Source: Calothrix sp. HK-06 (GTDB taxonomy: Bacteria; Cyanobacteriota; Cyanobacteriia; Cyanobacteriales; Nostocaceae). Taken from it: 58,119 bases of DNA. Both the position numbers and the translations under genes were made by a program. How positions within the stretch are numbered: the stretch's first letter is position 1; each line of letters begins with the position of its first letter. The notes under the pieces are model-generated. The model searched no databases. It saw only the letters and a program-made list of their open reading frames with translations, and had not been told where the DNA came from. The DNA lies in contig NZ_MRCD01000057.1 in NCBI RefSeq assembly GCF_001904745.1, positions 1 through 58,119 of the forward strand. The letters run 5' to 3'. Of this stretch, positions 1 to 7,163 are shown piece by piece.

Positions 1-77
1 CTGCATTTTATAGGCGCCAGTGCAGAATTTGCTGGGGAGCAGATATTTTTTTAAGTATGATTACTCATATGAATTTT

Positions 78-100
78 ATCCCCCCTTAACAAGGGGGGAT
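78..100. repeat. Perfect C6/G6 hairpin
   Basis: ATCCCCCCTT and AAGGGGGGAT face each other across a 3-base loop, a perfect 10-bp stem. A near copy (C6, 6-base loop, G7) lies at 3357-3375 directly after an hpsE stop codon. A second hairpin, gcgggc-atccct-gcccgc, lies at about 156-173. These look like dispersed cyanobacterial hairpins and could act as terminators, but no T-run follows this one on either strand. Confidence 0.6.
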
Positions 101-169
101 AAGAATGATAATCAAATCATATTAAATTTTTGTAGAGATGGACATACTCTTGTGGAGCGGGCATCCCTG

Positions 170-385
170 CCCGCCTCTAATATTGAGTTATGCTTTGCGA
201 TTGCTGCTTCGATCTCGCTGGCGTATGTTTGAGCGTAAGACCAAGCATTTGCGCGTGTCAATAGCTGATAAAGTAGGATAATTATCTAAAATTTTGGCTT
301 CACTTAAACCTGAGCGCTGGTAACTTACTAATAACCAAACAGGGATACGAGTTTCTCTAATACAAGCATCACCACCTGATTACAT
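170..385 (-). pseudogene. DUF433 antitoxin-like remnant, frameshifted
   Basis: Read on the minus strand, this gives GGDACIRETRIPVWLLVSYQ, then GLSEAKILDNYPTLSAID, and after a one-base frame change near 250, ANAWSYAQTYASEIEAAIAK. The order and motifs (GxxCIRxTRIPVWLL, ILxNYPxL, a final AWxYAxxxxxEIExAI) are those of DUF433 proteins, small winged-HTH-like antitoxins usually paired with a DUF5615 PIN-like toxin. The N-terminus is missing: recognisable sequence starts abruptly at about 385, where it meets the 3' end of the broken glycosyltransferase upstream. No partner toxin is visible. The family call rests on motif recall; the loss of frame is seen directly. Confidence 0.6.
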
Positions 386-895
386 TAACATTGATAAACG
401 GCGCCCACAATCATAAACTGTACCAACAAACCATCCGTTACAGGAGTGGTACCGTTGCAAATAGCCATTCCTCCACAAATAAAAAGGACTAATCAAACTA
501 CTAACAAAGAACTGCATTTCACAAGCAGCAACTAATTCTGTGAAAACTCAGCGCCTGTATTTAATGACATGAGTTATTATTTTGCGTAAATCATTAATCA
601 TGTAAGCAAAACTTGCAATTGGTCTTAAAGGTGGTTTAATATTAACCATTCGGGTAACGTATCTACTTAAACCGATACCGCTATTGAAAGGAATTAAATA
701 TTCTTGAGAGCAGGCGCCAGTGTGAGATTTGATGGTGAATTTCCATAGCTGGGTTATACCAAATCTCCCATCCGGCTTTTTGGATATAAAAGAGTATTTC
801 GGTATCTTCACTACGCACGCATGTTACCGATAGCTCTACCTGTGAGTTCTAAAGCGCGTTCACAAACTATATTTTGATTCGTTTCACTAATATAT
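380..895 (-). pseudogene. HpsE-type glycosyltransferase remnant
   Basis: The minus strand encodes the C-terminal third of an HpsE-like GT2 in pieces: SEDTEILFYIQKAGWEIWYN, then NPAMEIHHQISHWRL, then GIGLSRYVTRM and LRPIASFAYMINDLRK, then ELVAACEMQFFVSSLISPFY. Each piece aligns with the intact copies at 2369-3328 and 3376-4335. A stop codon precedes SEDTE near 815 and the frame changes at least twice (near 715 and 550). The N-terminal catalytic half with the FLDDDN motif is gone. This is a dead paralogue at the 3' end of the hps array. A further trace (QQILHWRL) at about 10-40 may be yet another copy. Confidence 0.8.
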
Positions 896-922
896 TAAAC
901 GCAACGACAACAACGTAAGCGT

Positions 923-1278
923 TTAAACTTTTTCGTTGCCAAACAGCCATTCGGACATCTCTTCTTGTTGCCAATTAAGTATTCCTACTAGAAAATCATC
1001 AAGTTGCTTGGCGTTTAACTTTTGGAGTTGACTAACTATCTGTGGAGTCAAAATATCTGAACCAAATTTGACTCTAATTATAGTCATTGCAGACTCAATC
1101 TTGCCTTCTAGTTTGCCTTCTAGTTTGCCTTTTAACTCAGCCTTGTTCATTTCAGCTTCATACCAAGCATCGATTTCTGCCATCGTTCTCATAAAATCTT
1201 CGTCCTCCGGAGTTAAGTTATTAGTAGGTATGCCTCGTAGATAAACACAGTATTTAATACATGCATTGATTATATCAA
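923..1278 (-). pseudogene. C-terminal part of an Rpn-family nuclease-like protein
   Basis: The open frame reads about 118 residues without needing its first Met: INACIKYCVYLRGIPTNN, LTPEDEDFMRTMAEIDAWYE, then a KGKLEGKLEGKIE repeat and a hydrophilic helical tail ending WLFGNEKV. This matches the C-terminal half of the cyanobacterial Rpn family (recombination-promoting nuclease / putative transposase, often mis-annotated as flagellar assembly protein H). The catalytic PD-(D/E)XK half is missing and a stop lies upstream near 1280. An ATG at 1192 would give 89 residues, so a short protein could still be made, but truncation is the simpler reading. Confidence 0.6.
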
Positions 1279-1329
1279 TGATTTAGGACTACTATATATA
1301 TTTTTTTGCTGTTAGAACTTTGCTCCTAT

Positions 1330-2307
1330 CTAACTAGCTACTTCTAGCTTATTGTTATCAAGCTTGGCGCCTTTAATGCTTGTTAGCAGCGCTGTTGACC
1401 AGGCAGAAGGTAGAAAAATTATCACAGTAATTTTTAATACTAGCTTCAGCGTTAACTTGAGTCTTTTTCTTCTTGAAGCATCGTAAAAAATATTTTTAAG
1501 TAAAAAATACGCCGCAAATAGACCTCTTTGTTTAGTATAGGGTTGATATAATGCTCTACATGCAAGATAATTATAAAGTGTTGCAAGGCTAAGATTAATA
1601 ACACGTTTACTGAGATTAGGTCTATTTTTATAAGCTTTTGTTAATACTTTTAAACAAACTTTCTCTTGCCTATGAAAATTGGAAGATTGAGAATCTGCAC
1701 TAATTCGGTATAATACTTGAGGTTGAGGAACGCAAACAAAATCATACTTATCAGCTAAACGTAACCACATATCCCAATCTTGTGCTGCTGGCAGCGACTC
1801 ATCAAAGCCACCTAATTTTGAAATAGTTTCTTTACAAATTAAAGGATTAGAGCCGTTTTCTAAAAAATCACTGATTAATAATTGTTCGTAAACATCACCG
1901 TTTGCTGTAATATGAGTTCCTACAAGTAAGAATTTGTCGTTATCATCAATATTATCAGTCCAGCTATACGCGACTTTTGCATTACTGTTATTTTCTAAAG
2001 CTTGAAGTTGGCTAGCTAATTTATCTGGTGTCCAAATATCATCTGCATCTAGAAAACTAATAAATTCTCCTTCAGCAAGAGATAATCCACGGTTACGGCT
2101 AACATTGGCGCCTGCGTTTGGATACGTAAATATTTTTATACGAGGGTCATTAATTTTTGAAACTACATCAAAGGTTTTATCTTGTGAGCCATCATTTATA
2201 ACAATTAGTTCAAAATCGGTAAACGACTGTTTTAAAACAGAATCAATTGTTTTAACGATAGTTTTCTCGCTATTATAAGCAGGGATAACAACAGATATAC
2301 GTGGCAT
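1330..2307 (-). CDS. Family 2 glycosyltransferase of the hps locus
   Basis: GT2 enzyme of GT-A fold, 325 residues from the Met of MPRISVVIPAYNSE; a Met ten codons upstream is preceded by leucine-rich sequence unlike the family. Seen: nucleotide-sugar-binding SVVIPAYN at the N-terminus, VINDGSQDKT, the DxD-type motif FLDADDIW, and the acceptor-side motif AAQDWDMWLRLA. The tail carries basic helices and a short hydrophobic stretch that could bind the membrane. It is the last of three glycosyltransferases after hpsA-D and begins 31 bases after the preceding gene's start side, across the hairpin at 2339-2373. By position it may correspond to hpsF or hpsG of Nostoc punctiforme, but I cannot tell which. 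The role in hormogonium polysaccharide synthesis is inferred from context. Confidence 0.85.
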   Translation of the reverse strand: MPRISVVIPAYNSEKTIVKTIDSVLKQSFTDFELIVINDGSQDKTFDVVSKINDPRIKIFTYPNAGANVSRNRGLSLAEGEFISFLDADDIWTPDKLASQLQALENNSNAKVAYSWTDNIDDNDKFLLVGTHITANGDVYEQLLISDFLENGSNPLICKETISKLGGFDESLPAAQDWDMWLRLADKYDFVCVPQPQVLYRISADSQSSNFHRQEKVCLKVLTKAYKNRPNLSKRVINLSLATLYNYLACRALYQPYTKQRGLFAAYFLLKNIFYDASRRKRLKLTLKLVLKITVIIFLPSAWSTALLTSIKGAKLDNNKLEVAS

Positions 2308-2338
2308 ATAATATTTTAATAGTAGTAATTGTAACAAT

Positions 2339-2373
2339 TGTAGGTTGGGTTAAGCGAAGCAACCCAACCTACA
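2339..2373. repeat. Intergenic hairpin between hps glycosyltransferase genes
   Basis: TGTAGGTTGGGTT and AACCCAACCTACA form a 13-bp stem around a short loop (aagcgaagc). It overlaps the stop codon of the HpsE-like gene at 2369-3328. It belongs to a common class of cyanobacterial dispersed hairpins and could stabilise or attenuate the hps transcript. No poly-U tract follows. Confidence 0.65.
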
Positions 2374-3328
2374 TTAATTTTGATAAGTAGCGTTTAAATG
2401 AATAAAATGGACTTATCATGCTACTTAAATAAAATTCCATTTCAACGAGTGCAACAGTATCAGTGTTGAATTTTCCAAAGTTTTCAAAAAAGTGCTTCAA
2501 CACTCGGCGTAAATTCCCCAGAAAAATCTTGATAAAAATTAACGGTTTTTGCCATTTAGTAGCATTTAATAGTCTTAATTGACAAATACATAAACCACAA
2601 CCACGAGCTAAATTGACCAAATAATCTTTTTCTAGGCGCCAGTGCGGTATTTGGTGGTAGGTATGCATTGTTGGGTTATACCAAATTTCCCATCCAGCTT
2701 TGTGCATGTAAATTAGTGGTTCATAGTCATCACCCTGTAGCATTTTTCCTGGTAATTTCCCACTTAGCGAAGGACGTGAGGGTACATTATCGCACCAAGC
2801 TTGTTTACGAATAACAATTGCCGCAGCAGGAGGAAGGCTTAAATTTACTGGGTCGTATAGATTTGCTATTTCTCCACGTTCTCTTATTGCTAAGAAGCTT
2901 TGGATTTTTTTAAAGTTGTCTGGTGGAGTTACTTCATAGTCACCATGTATTTGACCTCCCCAGGCGCCTGCTTGTGGATGTTCGTTAGCAAAGCTAATTG
3001 CCTGCTTTATCCAGTCGGGTGCAGGTAAGTTATCGTCGTCTAAAAAGCCGATGATATGACCTTTGGCTTCACGGACAGCGCGTAACCTGGCAAAAGCGGC
3101 GCCTTGTTCTGTTTCTAGAAAGTAATTTAATTTATAATTATAATTCCAGTTAGATTGTAAATTGTGGATTAATTCGGCAGTTTTATCACTACTGTTATTA
3201 TCAACGATGATTATTTCCCATTGAATGTTTTCAAGCCCAATTTGTAAATGTAAGTGTTCTAATAGTTGAGTTAAACGGTTTTCGCCATTGAATGTGGGAA
3301 TTGCGACTGTAAAATCTAAATTAGTCAT
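2369..3328 (-). CDS. hpsE: HpsE-type hormogonium polysaccharide glycosyltransferase (copy 2)
   Basis: GT2 glycosyltransferase of 319 residues. It opens with VAIPTFNGENRLTQLLEHL, then IIIVDNNSSDKT, EQGAAFARLRAVREAKGHII, the metal-binding FLDDDNLPAPDW, QIHGDYEVTPP, the acceptor-side LQGDDYEPLIYMHKAGWEIW, and YHQIPHWRLEKDYL. These are the hallmarks of HpsE, needed in Nostoc punctiforme for the polysaccharide used in hormogonium gliding. It sits 47 bases after the paralogue at 3376-4335, with the same length and architecture, so it is a tandem duplicate. Divergence is strongest in the acceptor-facing region (DYEP against DLEA), which may change sugar specificity. No clear Shine-Dalgarno precedes the ATG. 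Confidence 0.88.
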   Translation of the reverse strand: MTNLDFTVAIPTFNGENRLTQLLEHLHLQIGLENIQWEIIIVDNNSSDKTAELIHNLQSNWNYNYKLNYFLETEQGAAFARLRAVREAKGHIIGFLDDDNLPAPDWIKQAISFANEHPQAGAWGGQIHGDYEVTPPDNFKKIQSFLAIRERGEIANLYDPVNLSLPPAAAIVIRKQAWCDNVPSRPSLSGKLPGKMLQGDDYEPLIYMHKAGWEIWYNPTMHTYHQIPHWRLEKDYLVNLARGCGLCICQLRLLNATKWQKPLIFIKIFLGNLRRVLKHFFENFGKFNTDTVALVEMEFYLSSMISPFYSFKRYLSKLM

Positions 3329-3356
3329 GATGTGAATAATTATTAAATGTTAAAAT

Positions 3357-3375
3357 CCCCCCTTAATAGGGGGGG
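3357..3375 (-). terminator. C6/G7 hairpin between the two hpsE copies
   Basis: Six C and seven G residues pair across TTAATA immediately after the stop codon of the upstream hpsE copy. It is closely related to the hairpin at 78-100. It could terminate or process the hps message; no strong U-run follows, so attenuation or mRNA protection is as likely. Confidence 0.4.
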
Positions 3376-4335
3376 CTAAGAATGGAAATTATTTTTTAGT
3401 AAAAGATAAAAGGGACTAATTAAACTACTGATTAAAAACTCTCTTTCACAGCAAGCAATTAAATCTTGACTAAATCGACTTGGAGATTTAAGAAGATAAA
3501 GTAAAATTTTTCGGCAATCATTGAATATATATCCCAAGCTTGCTAAGGGTCTTAGTAACGGTTGAGTTCTCAGCATACGTATATGGTGACGACTCAAACC
3601 TATACAGCGAATTAAACGAAGTAAATATTCTCTTTGCAGTCTCCATGCTGGTATTTGGTGGTAGATGTGCATATCGGGGTTATACCAAACTTCCCAACCA
3701 GCTAACTGAATATGTAATACTGCTTCTAAATCTTCACTTGCTAAAAGGGCATCTCTACCTTTATGGTTTAAAACCAATTGTTTTGGAACACTTTCATACC
3801 ATGCTTGTTTACGAACTACTAAGCCGGCACCGGGAGGTAGCATTTTCTTTTTAGGTTCGTAACGGTGTGGTTGTGAACCTCGTTGGTTAATGGCTAAAAA
3901 ACAAGCTATTTTATCAAAGTTCTCTGGTGGTTCAACTTCAAAGTCACCATGAATTTGACTGCCAAATGCTCCTATGTTAGGGTTTTTTTGAGCAAATTTG
4001 TAAGCTGCTGACACCCAGTCGAGTGCAGGGTAGTTATCATCGTCTAAAAAACCGATAAATTTACCCTTTGCTTCTTCTACTGCACGTTGTCTTGCATACG
4101 CGGCGCCTTGCTTTGTTTCTAGGTAGTATTTTAATGGGAAGGGGTGGCGCCATGTTGCTTGATATTCTTGGATAAGTTTAGCAGTATTGTCAGTACTGTT
4201 GTTATCTATAATAATTATTTCCCAATAAATATTTTCTATGTCTAATTGATTTTGTAATTTTTTAATTAGCTCATATAAATATTTTTCGCCGTTGTAGGTG
4301 GGAATAGCTACCGTCAAATTAATTTCATTAGTCAT
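3376..4335 (-). CDS. hpsE: HpsE-type hormogonium polysaccharide glycosyltransferase (copy 1)
   Basis: GT2 enzyme of 319 residues and the copy I judge closest to the canonical HpsE: VAIPTYNGEKYLYELIKKL, IIIIDNNSTDNT, KQGAAYARQRAVEEAKG, FLDDDNYPALDW, SQIHGDFEVEPPENF, PHRYEPKKKMLPPGAGLVVR, LASEDLEAVLHIQLAGWEVW and YHQIPAWRLQREYLL are all present. The first glycosyltransferase after hpsA-D, it follows hpsD by 218 bases, a gap holding a small hairpin (AGCCTA/TAGGCT, about 4396-4414), so it may have its own promoter or be partly uncoupled from the pseudopilins. Likely role: sugar transfer onto the lipid-linked or nascent hormogonium polysaccharide at the inner membrane. The function is taken from the Nostoc genetics of this family. 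Confidence 0.9.
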   Translation of the reverse strand: MTNEINLTVAIPTYNGEKYLYELIKKLQNQLDIENIYWEIIIIDNNSTDNTAKLIQEYQATWRHPFPLKYYLETKQGAAYARQRAVEEAKGKFIGFLDDDNYPALDWVSAAYKFAQKNPNIGAFGSQIHGDFEVEPPENFDKIACFLAINQRGSQPHRYEPKKKMLPPGAGLVVRKQAWYESVPKQLVLNHKGRDALLASEDLEAVLHIQLAGWEVWYNPDMHIYHQIPAWRLQREYLLRLIRCIGLSRHHIRMLRTQPLLRPLASLGYIFNDCRKILLYLLKSPSRFSQDLIACCEREFLISSLISPFYLLLKNNFHS

Positions 4336-4553
4336 GTAAAAATGATTAAATATTTAATATTTTTCACAATAATTATGTAAATAAAAACGATTGCAAGCCT
4401 ATGTAACTAGGCTGGATTATGTTTATATAAATATTCGTTTAAAATAAAATTGCACCCAATATATACATTTTCTACGTTGGGTACTGCTTTCAGCTTCAGT
4501 ATTTTTATGTAATTTTTTTAATTGATGGGCAGCTACTCCTTAAAAAACAATTA

Positions 4554-5300
4554 TTAGCTGCATTCGGTATCTTTCTCCGTTCGCATTCCGCCAACAAGAG
4601 TATCAATAATAACACATCTTCTCATATTTCCCATTGTGGGTGTTGTAGAAGTTCTTGACTGAGGTGCAGCAACTGCTATTTTAAAGCCTATTTGGTCTTT
4701 TGAGCCTCCTCCTGTAGCGAAGTCTGGGTCTGGTAAAGTGCCCATGTAGTCAAAGGTAATAGTAACAGGATTGCTTGCAGGTGATGTACTTAAGTTAGCA
4801 GATGCTTTTTTATTAGTTTTTGAGGAGTTAAGATTTGTGTAAATCAAAAATTGTTGTGATTTTAATTCTAAATCCTCGCCTAAACTTTTCCAGCTTGAAT
4901 CGCCCGAAACAGGAGCAGTCCTACCTCGGTGGACTACAAACATAGGAACATTGTTTCTATTTTGAAAGCTGACACTATAATCGATTTTTCTATTTTTTGC
5001 TTCTTGTTGCGCATCTCTTAGTGCAGATAATAAAACATCGCTTGCTTTATTAATACGTTGTTTTTCTACAAAAGAAAGCCAAGAGGGTGCTGCAATAGCT
5101 GATAAAACACCAATAATTATTACAACTACAAGCATTTCTATTAAAGTGAAACCAGCTTGATGCTCTAAATGATATTCACTTTCTGTCAGATGATTATGTG
5201 GTTTGAATCTGAATCTAGTTTTATGATGCTTAATACGAGACATTGGTATAATCCACTTATTTACTTCTGTGCTTGTTCTATTTGCTGAAAAAATTGTCAA
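4554..5300 (-). CDS. hpsD: Pseudopilin of the hps locus (HpsD-like)
   Basis: Type IV pilin-like protein of 248 residues. A long basic leader precedes the prepilin peptidase site G50/F51 in AGFTLIEMLVVVIIIGVLSA, with Glu at +5 of the mature protein as in all major and minor pilins, then a single hydrophobic helix. The soluble part is serine/threonine-rich and ends in Cys. The ATG used here lies 2 bases from the hpsC stop. An internal Met at residue 20 (MSRIKHHKTRF) would give a more usual leader length and could be the true start; neither has a clear ribosome site. HpsB-D in Nostoc are proposed to work with type IV pilus machinery in polysaccharide export or motility. The D assignment is by position. 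Confidence 0.78.
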   Translation of the reverse strand: MTIFSANRTSTEVNKWIIPMSRIKHHKTRFRFKPHNHLTESEYHLEHQAGFTLIEMLVVVIIIGVLSAIAAPSWLSFVEKQRINKASDVLLSALRDAQQEAKNRKIDYSVSFQNRNNVPMFVVHRGRTAPVSGDSSWKSLGEDLELKSQQFLIYTNLNSSKTNKKASANLSTSPASNPVTITFDYMGTLPDPDFATGGGSKDQIGFKIAVAAPQSRTSTTPTMGNMRRCVIIDTLVGGMRTEKDTECS

Positions 5301-5302
5301 AG

Positions 5303-6289
5303 CTACTTTGTGAATAAAAATCCTCGCCCTTGAATTCTGCCGCTTACTGCTGGGAAATATGAAGAATTGTTATCGCTAGGATTATACGCAATGTTATTTT
5401 TGTTATACAATCGGACATAGGAGTTACCTCTTAGAAAAACTTGAGCAACTACTTCATCTGCATCGACACAGGCATAGAAACCACTCGTATGGCTACCTAC
5501 AGCACGGGGAGCTGCACAAGCCTGAAAGGAGTTTGTTGTTGTGCCAGGAAAGTTATAGACATAATCAACTAGAGTAACAACCGGTTGAGCGTAAGTCCCA
5601 GTACCTGCTTGCCATTGGTTCATTTTTTCCTTAAGTTTTGCACCACTAATTGAAGAATCTAATGGTGGACGATTAAATCCAACATCAGCGGCATCATCGC
5701 CTGTTGTGTTGGCGCCAGCAATATTAATCGGACCTTTTATTTGAAATCGACCTATTCTTGCAGAAGGAGACCAAGTGGAATTTGTGGCGTTAGCAGGGTT
5801 TGTTACCAGGTAGTAAGCTACTAGTGAATAAGCAAATCCGTCATTCTTATCTGTTGTGGAAACAACATTTACACTTCCTGGTCTAAATTCTCGTTTCCAA
5901 AACACAAGTATAGGCTGACATGTAGCAGCATCATTACAACCTGGAGCTGGTTTTTCAGGTGGTATTTGTCTTCTTATTCCTGACAAAGTTGGAGTCGTCG
6001 AATTATAGTCTCTCGTAATTCCATCTGCATCATAAATATAAAGAGCCTGCTGTAAATCACGAGCAATGTAATCATATGCAGTTTGCATTTCCTGCTCAGT
6101 ATCACTTTTTGCAGCTTCCTTACGGTCTGTCTGTAGAATGTCAATCATAAACGTCATTAGCGGGGTAATAATTAACGCTGCCATAACCATTGCCACTAGT
6201 AGTTCTATTAATGTAAAACCACTTGTGCAAGTATTACTTTTAAAGCTTTTCAAACGAATACTTAAAATGAGTTCTAGTAGACTCCTCAT
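5303..6289 (-). CDS. hpsC: Hormogonium polysaccharide secretion pseudopilin HpsC
   Basis: Prepilin-like protein, 328 residues, with cleavage site G24/F25 in SGFTLIELLVAMVMAALIIT and Glu at +5. The mature part begins with a helix (EQEMQTAYDYIARDLQQALYIY) followed by a large Asn/Thr-rich globular domain, longer than a normal pilin and typical of HpsC. The ATG has a good ribosome site (AAAGGA, about 8 bases upstream). It lies between hpsB (44-base gap) and hpsD (2-base gap), so the three pseudopilin genes are one transcription unit. Likely location: inner membrane, then pilus-like periplasmic fibre. The order hpsA-B-C-D-glycosyltransferases matches the Nostoc punctiforme locus. Confidence 0.88.
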   Translation of the reverse strand: MRSLLELILSIRLKSFKSNTCTSGFTLIELLVAMVMAALIITPLMTFMIDILQTDRKEAAKSDTEQEMQTAYDYIARDLQQALYIYDADGITRDYNSTTPTLSGIRRQIPPEKPAPGCNDAATCQPILVFWKREFRPGSVNVVSTTDKNDGFAYSLVAYYLVTNPANATNSTWSPSARIGRFQIKGPINIAGANTTGDDAADVGFNRPPLDSSISGAKLKEKMNQWQAGTGTYAQPVVTLVDYVYNFPGTTTNSFQACAAPRAVGSHTSGFYACVDADEVVAQVFLRGNSYVRLYNKNNIAYNPSDNNSSYFPAVSGRIQGRGFLFTK

Positions 6290-6333
6290 ACAGAGGTTCC
6301 TTTATTAAATAAGATTGTAAAAATTACTATTAA

Positions 6334-7056
6334 TCAACTACACCCTTGAGAATTGGTAGCAACACCACTGTTGGTTCTATCGCAAATATCGCTCCATTTT
6401 GGTTCAACTTCATTAATCTCTGTGGTTAATTCAACTAAAGGTACAGTACGTCTACCTAAATTTCCACTAAAGGATGATTGTCTCGCACCACCTGTACTTC
6501 TTTCAAATGTACTACTTCTTGCAAAAGCATCAGCCCTGTAAACACGCACTCCTATAGAGTAACCTTTAGTAGAAACATCACTGCTTGGATTGAAGCGAAA
6601 AGCTTGTATAACTAAATCCCTAATACTACTGTGTGTGCAATTACCATCGCCATCACTATCGATACAGTATAAATTTGTGGCTGCTGTAGATGTAGCTGTA
6701 TTGGTGCAGTAGGAATTTGCTGAACAACTGAAAGTTCCAGAAGCTGTAGGGGCAGGAAAATCTTTAAGAGCTGTAGTGCCCACTGGTAGAGCGGCAGGAG
6801 CAGTAATTACTTGACCTCTAACACCATCTATATAAGCTCTGGCTGCTTGACTCGCTAACTCAATACGTCTAGTGTTGACACGATTTGCCACCGATAAGGC
6901 AAGTACTGGAGCAATTGCTACAAGTAGGATACTGACTATTACGATTGCCATTAGACTTTCAATAATAGTAAAACCGTTTTGCTGAGATTGCTTATTGCAT
7001 TTTATTTTGGCATAAATTAACAGAGGTTTAAATTTACTAAATTGCTTGCTCATCAT
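6334..7056 (-). CDS. hpsB: Hormogonium polysaccharide secretion pseudopilin HpsB
   Basis: Pseudopilin of 240 residues with a basic leader, cleavage site G28/F29 in NGFTIIESLMAIVIVSILLV and the conserved Glu at +5, followed by a single transmembrane helix and a Ser/Thr-rich soluble domain with several Cys (CSANSYC, a YCIDSDGDGNC loop), which may form disulfides or bind Ca2+ through the DSDGDG stretch. A strong ribosome site (AAGGAG, 5 bases before ATGATG) supports this start. It follows hpsA by 107 bases, a gap that holds a 9-bp hairpin. Expected role: minor pilin-like component for hormogonium polysaccharide secretion with the type IV pilus apparatus. Confidence 0.88.
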   Translation of the reverse strand: MMSKQFSKFKPLLIYAKIKCNKQSQQNGFTIIESLMAIVIVSILLVAIAPVLALSVANRVNTRRIELASQAARAYIDGVRGQVITAPAALPVGTTALKDFPAPTASGTFSCSANSYCTNTATSTAATNLYCIDSDGDGNCTHSSIRDLVIQAFRFNPSSDVSTKGYSIGVRVYRADAFARSSTFERSTGGARQSSFSGNLGRRTVPLVELTTEINEVEPKWSDICDRTNSGVATNSQGCS

Positions 7057-7125
7057 CGTGACTCCTTACTTAATTTTGCAATTTGGAAAGCTTTCCTCGA
7101 AATACACATACTTAAAGAGTTTTTT

Positions 7126-7151
7126 AAAGCCCTCTCAAGATAGAGGGCTTT
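7126..7151 (-). terminator. Hairpin between hpsA and hpsB
   Basis: AAAGCCCTC and GAGGGCTTT form a perfect 9-bp stem with an 8-base loop, 12 bases beyond the hpsA stop. On the minus strand it is followed by A-rich rather than U-rich sequence, so it is better read as a partial terminator or a processing/stability element that could set a lower level of hpsB-D than of hpsA. Confidence 0.5.
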
Positions 7152-7163
7152 ATAATCACGACT

